A stretch of DNA of 64,000 nucleotides, taken from assembly GCF_000321225.1 (NCBI RefSeq), contig NW_004450330.1:56346-120345 (forward strand). The letters run 5' to 3'. Each line of letters starts with the position of its first letter. The stretch's first letter is position 1. The notes under the pieces are model-generated. The model worked only from the letters and a program-made list of their open reading frames with translations. It made no database searches and was not told the origin of the DNA. The translations under genes were made by a program, and so were the position numbers. Below are positions 59,815 through 64,000 of this stretch, in pieces. The stretch comes from Odobenus rosmarus divergens. Taxonomy: Eukaryota; Chordata; Mammalia; Carnivora; Odobenidae.

Positions 59815-60655
59815 TATGCAAGTATTTGTAAAGAGCCGCAAGTTCCTGACACACGGCTCCTATACCCTTGTAGTTTCCAAAGTGCTAAGAACACTGAGAC
59901 CATGTTTTGTTCTAATATTTGGTCTTGGACCCTATTCCTGACACAGGGCTCCTAAATCCCTCAGAATTTCCTGGGTGATAGGAGAATCTTTTGTTCTACT
60001 GAGGTTACTTGGTGGGCTCCTGGAACTGGTCACCAGAAAGACCAAGCCATGATCAGAAGCTTAGAACTTTTAGTCCCACTCCCCATCCTCTAGGAAGGGG
60101 AGAGGGGCTGGAGGTTGAGTTAATGGTCAATCAAGCCTATGTGATCCTCCATAAAAATCCCTATAATACTGGGTTCAAAGAGCATCTGGGTTGGTGAACA
60201 CACCTGCATGCCAGGAGGATGGCACACTCCAGTCACACAGGGATAGGAGCTCCTGTGCTCAGGACCCTTCCAGACCTCATCCTATGTATCTCTTCATCTG
60301 GCTATTCATTTGTATACTTTATTGCATTCTTTGTAATAAACCTGTAAACATAACAGTTTCCCAGAGTCTGTGAGCCATTCCAGCAAATGATCAAGCCCAA
60401 GGAGGGGGCTGAGGGGACCTTGATTTATAACCAATCAGTCAGACGCACAGGTGAGAAGCTGGGACTTGTGATTAGCATCTGAAGTTGGGCAGTCTTGTGG
60501 GACTGAGCCCTCAGCAAGTGGGATCTGACTCTGACTCCATGTAGATGGTGTCTGAATTGAAGTGAATTACAGGACACCCAGCTGGTGTCACAGACAATTG
60601 CTTGCTGTGTGGAAAACGCACACATGCGGGTATCAGAATTCTCATGTGTGTGTAA
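59815..60655 (+). mobile_element. Old LTR element (ERVL-type), mostly solo LTR
   Basis: It contains the ordered landmarks acggctcctatacccttgta, tccataaaaatccctataat, gagcatctgggttggtgaac, gtaataaacctgtaaacata (poly(A) signal of the LTR), gtgagccattccagcaaatg and tcttgtgggactgagccctc. After its end a short gggtatcagaattc recalls a tRNA-Leu primer binding site, used by ERVL elements. No internal coding part follows. Subfamily not determined. Confidence 0.65.
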
Positions 60656-60702
60656 AGAAGAAATAAAGGAGTGTTTCTCTTTACATGCAGCTAAAAATCC
60701 TT

Positions 60703-60825
60703 TTTTTAAGTAGACTCCATGCCCGGCATGAAGCCCAACAAGGGGTTTGCTCTCACAACCCTGAGATCAAGACCTGAGTTGAGATAGAGTCAGATGCTTA
60801 ACCAACTAAGCCACCCAGATGCCCC
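60703..60825 (-). mobile_element. CAN-SINE (antisense), short
   Basis: The head ccacccagatgcccct and the B-box region are present, but the pyrimidine-rich body is short. The TSD taaaaatcctt / taaagatcctt (60692-60702 and 60826-60836) has one mismatch. Confidence 0.88.
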
Positions 60826-60839
60826 TAAAGATCCTTAAA

Positions 60840-61619
60840 AAAAAAAAAAGTCACTTTCAATCTTGGCCTATGAAATGGTGGATTCTGAGCCAAGAAAGGG
60901 AAATGAAACTATCCCCTGACTTTTCTTTTAAACAAAAAAAATCTTACACATGAGCTTTATTTTCTCTAAAGGATTAGGAATTCCAGACATAGGTACTTTG
61001 TATTGAATGCTTTTCCTTCCAAAAAAAAAATGATTGTATAATAAAACTGGGAAATTTAACATTTCACAGTCTAGTAATTTCCTTATAAATTGGAATGAGA
61101 AAAAAATCTGTTGGTGAATTAAGTTTTTGTTGAAACTCAATTTCTTATAAGTGACTATGTGTTTTATCTTCTTAGTATTTGTGCACTTATTATAGAAAGC
61201 AAAGATAGAAACATATCATGACATACTTAAACTATGCTAAGATTGGGTTTTACAGCAAAAGCAAAATAGCTAAAACTTTTTATGACTGTAATTTTCTGAA
61301 TTTCCTACACTTATTTTCATATAAAAATGACAATAAAAAATACTCTAGTTACTCTTAAATTAATACCGGAAAATATATAAGTGGAATGCCAATGTGGTGT
61401 TACAATTAATATTAAAAATACTATGTCAAAATCTAAATTACTAGGGTTTTAAAAAATAAATTGCTTCCAATGAAACCAGACATTGTAAAATTATATAGAT
61501 GCATTTCCATTTGTATTTGTTTAGATAACTTCCAATAAAAGTATTTTACAGATACTTGTTCATATTAATTGTAAGATATTTTTTGACCTAAACTGTTTGG
61601 GGGTAATTTGGATTTATAC
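60840..61619. other. AT-rich unassigned DNA
   Basis: Long AT-rich stretch without a gene or a named repeat. Confidence 0.45.
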
Positions 61620-61990
61620 AATATTGGGTGTTGCAGAGACATACACCGCCTACCCTATATGGATGTACTCCTCCACATCCCCACCCCTAGACACTTAGAT
61701 GGGGCTGTGTGACTTGTCCTGGCTGAAGGGCTAGACATCAAAGTCGTACATATCCCTTCTGGGACAAAGCATTGTCGAGCTAGGGCACGACACAGCAGCT
61801 CTCTTTTTTTTCTGTTCAGGGGACTAAGGAAGCCAATTGTTCCAGATGGTAGAGCTTCAAGATGATCCACCTTCTGTCAGCCTGGACCCCTGAATAGCCT
61901 TATGGAGCAGAACTCCAAGTGACCCATGGTAGAGAGGAATTATGATTGGGAAATAAACTTCTGTTGTGTTAAATTACACAGCATTATTCT
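61620..61990. repeat. Old repeat, possibly LTR type
   Basis: tgggaaataaacttctgttg followed by tgttaaattacacagcatt resembles the 3' portion of a known mammalian LTR-like family (aataaacttctgttgtgttaa). It is diverged and its family is not determined. Confidence 0.45.
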
Positions 61991-62511
61991 GGCTAATTAA
62001 CTGAGATAACGAGTATCTATATTCATCTTCATGAATGCAAACACAAAACTATTATCATAGGAATTAAATAATGTCATTAGTAAATTCAAATGTATATGCA
62101 AAAGCTGGGTTCACACTTTAGGCCACAGAGATAGTGACAGGATAATTTTAGGCAAAAACCTCCATATCTGGTATTTGTCCATATTCTCTACTAATTTCAT
62201 GGAATATCTGCCTCAGATACGGAGAATGTTATGGCTTTATATCCCCTCCAGTCCCACCGAGGAAAAATAACAAGAGAATGGTAGTTTTCCCCTCCAATCA
62301 CCAGATGATGCCAACATGGAAAATCACCTGAAACTGTAAAAAGGAAAACATGCTTGCCTTTATTTGGGCTTCCCCAACCATCCAGTATTCCTTGAAAGCT
62401 CTACCTAATTCTGTCTTTTTCTAGGTCATGCTCAAATTCAGGAAAATTCCCTGGAGTCTGATCTTTCTCCTACACTTTACCATTTCTTCCCAGTCTTCTA
62501 TACATACTTCC

Positions 62512-62530
62512 TTTTTTTTTTTTTTTTTTT
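62512..62530 (+). repeat. Poly(T) run
   Basis: A T19 run; perhaps the reversed tail of a lost or truncated SINE, but no body is recognisable to the right. Confidence 0.7.
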
Positions 62531-62879
62531 GTCTTCAGTATTAGTGTTTCAGGGTTTGGTGCTATGCCCTTGATTCTTTCACATCACACTGTCTCCTTCG
62601 AGTAGCTCATGCCTGCTTTTGGCTTCACTGACTTCCAAAAGTCACCACTAGAGCAGATTCCTCACCAGCAGTGTGGGTGTATCTGAGGCCCCTTCACGGG
62701 GCATCGTCACTGTAAGAACCCCAAGCAGCTCATCATCTTCCTCCAACCAATCTGCTTCTCTTCCTCTGTCCCCTCACTTGACATCCCCATCAACCCAGAT
62801 ACCTGGGTTGTTATTCTTGGAAATCCCCACTTATCCAAAGTTTTCTTTTTTCCCCTCATACTTTATTTTTTTCTAATAT

Positions 62880-63410
62880 ACAGACCTACTCTTTTCACAC
62901 ATAGCCACTCTCCCCCATGCTATGCACCAGCACAGTCTCTTCCAACTCCTTTCCAATTCAACCCAGCTTCAAGTGAGCCTTCTAAATACAAATCACACCT
63001 GCATCTTCCAGTGCCTCCCAGGGCCCATCCTCCCCTTACCATGGTCTCTAGGTCCTTTGCCATCCCACCTCTGCTGTTCTATTAAGCCACTTTTCTCTCC
63101 TCTCCTGGTACTCTGAATTCTAGCCATACCAAAGGGTTTGTGCATCCCTGGACTCTGCATACACCCACACCTCTGGGCCCTTGCTCTCACTGTGCCCTCT
63201 ACCTGAAATGCCTCCCTCATCTATTCATCTGGCTAAGCACTGGCCATCATTTGGGTTTCAGCTTGGACACCATCTCCTCAAGGATGCCTTCCCTGCCCTC
63301 CCAGCTGACCTGGGTCCCTCCTCTCTGCTTCTCCACTGACCTTGCTTCCCTCTGACATGGACCCATCATATCACTCTGCATGGCCTGTCTCCTAGCCTAT
63401 CTCCCCTGCT
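62880..63410 (+). repeat. L2 LINE 3' part (sense)
   Basis: The run includes gcatcttccagtgcctccca, ctctgggcccttgctctcac, ctacctgaaatgcctccctc and ggatgccttccctgccctcc, in the usual L2 order. It is well preserved over about 400 bp. Confidence 0.75.
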
Positions 63411-64000
63411 CCCTCCCTCCTGGATGAGCTCCTGTGGGCCCACAGAGGTGGACTCCCCCACAAAGCTGAAGTCCCTTTCCTCAATGCTCCTCACTTGCCC
63501 AGTCCCGTCCCAAGGCCCTGACAGTGGCCCCAGCAATGTGTTCTCATGGTCACATGATTTGTCAAAAATAAGATATTTAAACATAATTGGTTAATAATGC
63601 CATCTTTCTCCAGCTGACCTCCCCTCTGTGTCATTTCCCTTCCTGGAGTTGGCATTGGAACAGCTGTGGGATTGTTTAGTGGGTATTTCACATAGGACTG
63701 TGCAGTCATTCCCAGAAAATACTCTTACCACCCACCCAGCCGACTCCTCCAGCATCTTGTACAAAGGTGCAAGTCCAGAGATGGTATGATGGCATAAACA
63801 TGTTCCACAGCACATGGGGGTGGAAGAGAAATCAAGTTCAAAATGCATGGAGTCAGAGGTCCACCTTACAACCACAGGAAGATTAGTTACAAGCAAAGGC
63901 TTCAGTGCCTATCCACACTATCTTAGATAGTGCCATCCTAGATAAAAAGGTGTCTCTTCTCAGGAATACATTTAATAATGTTGTATACACAACTATACAT
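63411..64000. other. Unassigned DNA at window end
   Basis: No gene or repeat recognised with confidence. Confidence 0.4.

Noticed and set aside
1..64000. Domestic dog as source
   Set aside because: No SINE with the canid gggatccctgggtggcgcag head was seen in 64 kb, where several would be expected. Not proof.

Overview
This is a mammalian nuclear genomic window, almost certainly from a caniform carnivoran. It holds spliced exons with GT/AG junctions, ancient MIR and L2 repeats, long L1 LINEs, and many copies of the tRNA-Lys-derived carnivore CAN-SINE, which begins gggcgcctgggtggctcag or a close variant. The canid-specific head (gggatccctgggtggcgcag) and the typical felid SINE body were not seen, so a bear, mustelid or pinniped is more likely than a dog or cat. 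That species call is an inference.

The one protein-coding gene is CLSTN2 (calsyntenin-2), on the + strand. Its last seven coding exons lie at 5739-5887, 7809-8026, 18616-18786, 19242-19387, 19499-19622, 20334-20518 and 22438-22641 (stop included). They join in one continuous frame and encode 398 residues, the C-terminal ~40% of a ~955-residue protein: membrane-proximal ectodomain, one transmembrane helix, and a cytoplasmic tail with two WDDS kinesin-light-chain-binding motifs flanking a glutamate-rich tract. Bases 1-5738 are intronic, and earlier exons lie outside the window. A long 3' UTR (about 10.9 kb) probably runs to an AATAAA at 33481.

Layout: 1-2371, 5' part of an L1 on the - strand; 2375-5600, old repeats, one SINE and an L1 stub; 5739-8026, two exons; 10.5-17.9 kb, a near-full-length L1 on the - strand carrying four SINEs; 18.6-22.6 kb, the last five exons; 22.6-33.5 kb, probable 3' UTR with duplicated segments, old DNA transposons and a minisatellite; 33.5-39.3 kb, gene-free DNA with MIR/L2 and one SINE; 39.3-46.1 kb, a near-full-length + strand L1; 46.8-49.9 kb, a SINE and an L1 3' part; 50.9-52.2 kb, a direct duplication; 52.2-59.8 kb, another + strand L1 with nested insertions and a hairpin; 59.8-64 kb, an ERVL-type LTR, a SINE, L2 and unassigned sequence.

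No prokaryotic-type system, CRISPR array, tRNA/rRNA gene or new protein family is visible. The interesting material is how mobile elements have rearranged the DNA in and around the end of CLSTN2: possible L1 antisense promoters pointing into exons, a weak splice donor with an open read-through frame, micro-duplications and a fold-back. Repeat families were assigned by eye, so boundaries are approximate except where target-site duplications (TSDs) fix them.
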